A DNA stretch of 13,810 nt, taken from the NCBI GenBank assembly GCA_945828175.1, contig CALZQD010000015.1:1-13810 (forward strand), given 5' to 3'. A program made the translations under genes and the position numbers. This document shows positions 13,765 through 13,810 of this stretch, piece by piece. Origin of the DNA: an uncultured Bacteroidales bacterium (GTDB lineage Bacteria > Bacteroidota > Bacteroidia > Bacteroidales > Muribaculaceae). Every line of letters begins with the position of its first letter. Position 1 is the first letter of the stretch. The notes under the pieces are model-generated. The model worked only from the letters and a program-made list of their open reading frames with translations. It had not been told where the DNA came from and did not search any database.

Positions 13765-13810
13765 CTGTCTCTTATACACATCTGACGCTGCCGACGATAT
13801 GCAGTGTGTA
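13765..13810 (-). other. Nextera/Tn5 sequencing adapter (right end, not genomic)
   Basis: Positions 13765-13783 are the reverse complement of the Tn5 mosaic end (CTGTCTCTTATACACATCT). Positions 13784-13797 are the reverse complement of the read-1 primer segment, and 13798-13805 (TATGCAGT) that of the index ACTGCATA. Positions 13806-13810 belong to the flow-cell primer. It is the exact inverted copy of positions 2-47. Confidence 0.98.

Noticed and set aside
1..13810. 46-bp terminal inverted repeats with a Tn5 mosaic end, looking like a 13.8-kb composite transposon
   Set aside because: The repeats contain the Illumina primer and index segments, there is no transposase gene, and the enclosed genes are housekeeping. 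It is library adapter.

Overview
The window is a fragment of a chromosome from a Gram-negative member of the Bacteroidota, most likely Bacteroidales. A gut lineage of the Muribaculaceae type is a guess from the high G+C and the protein flavour. Support comes from TAnnTTTG-type promoter boxes, the absence of Shine-Dalgarno sequences, a phosphoglycerate dehydrogenase with the Bacteroidota-type TPKKMGAQT active-site block, an S-type class I fumarase, lipid A genes and a large secreted alpha-2-macroglobulin. Both ends (1-47 and 13765-13810) are not genomic. They are the same Nextera/Tn5 adapter with the same 8-nt index in inverted orientation, so the biological insert is 48-13764 and the two edge genes are cut by tagmentation, not by mutation.

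Layout, left to right. A truncated lpxD (minus, start at 640) is followed by a bidirectional terminator (722-760) and a stand-alone TrpB2-type tryptophan synthase beta gene (779-2140, minus). A compact divergent promoter region (2141-2225) with tandem -7 boxes and a 15-bp dyad separates it from mltG (2226-3248, plus). A strong 19-bp terminator hairpin (3263-3309) lies between mltG and the convergent 1823-residue alpha-2-macroglobulin gene (3334-8805, minus). That gene is a compositional mosaic with a central AT-rich block of about 2.6 kb, and it has lost the thioester glutamine. Next come a terminator (8876-8911) and the minus-strand cluster serC-serA-fumarase (12651 down to 8936), driven by a well-formed promoter at 12686-12717. 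Divergent from serC is a plus-strand pair: a MIP18/DUF59 (SufT-like) gene and a truncated LpxH-like phosphoesterase running into the right adapter.

How the genes work together. LpxD and the LpxH-like protein are both lipid A biosynthesis enzymes, MltG trims nascent peptidoglycan glycan strands, and the macroglobulin is an exported envelope protein, so much of the window is envelope biology. SerC and SerA are two consecutive steps of serine synthesis. Fumarase is a [4Fe-4S] enzyme, and the DUF59 protein belongs to a family that helps Fe-S maturation. The window shows mostly housekeeping genes and no clear new defence or mobile system. The points most worth a second look are the mosaic macroglobulin with its degenerate thioester site and the operator-like dyads in both divergent promoter regions. 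There are no tRNA or rRNA genes, CRISPR arrays or true mobile elements that I can see, and no gene-free stretch longer than 300 bases.
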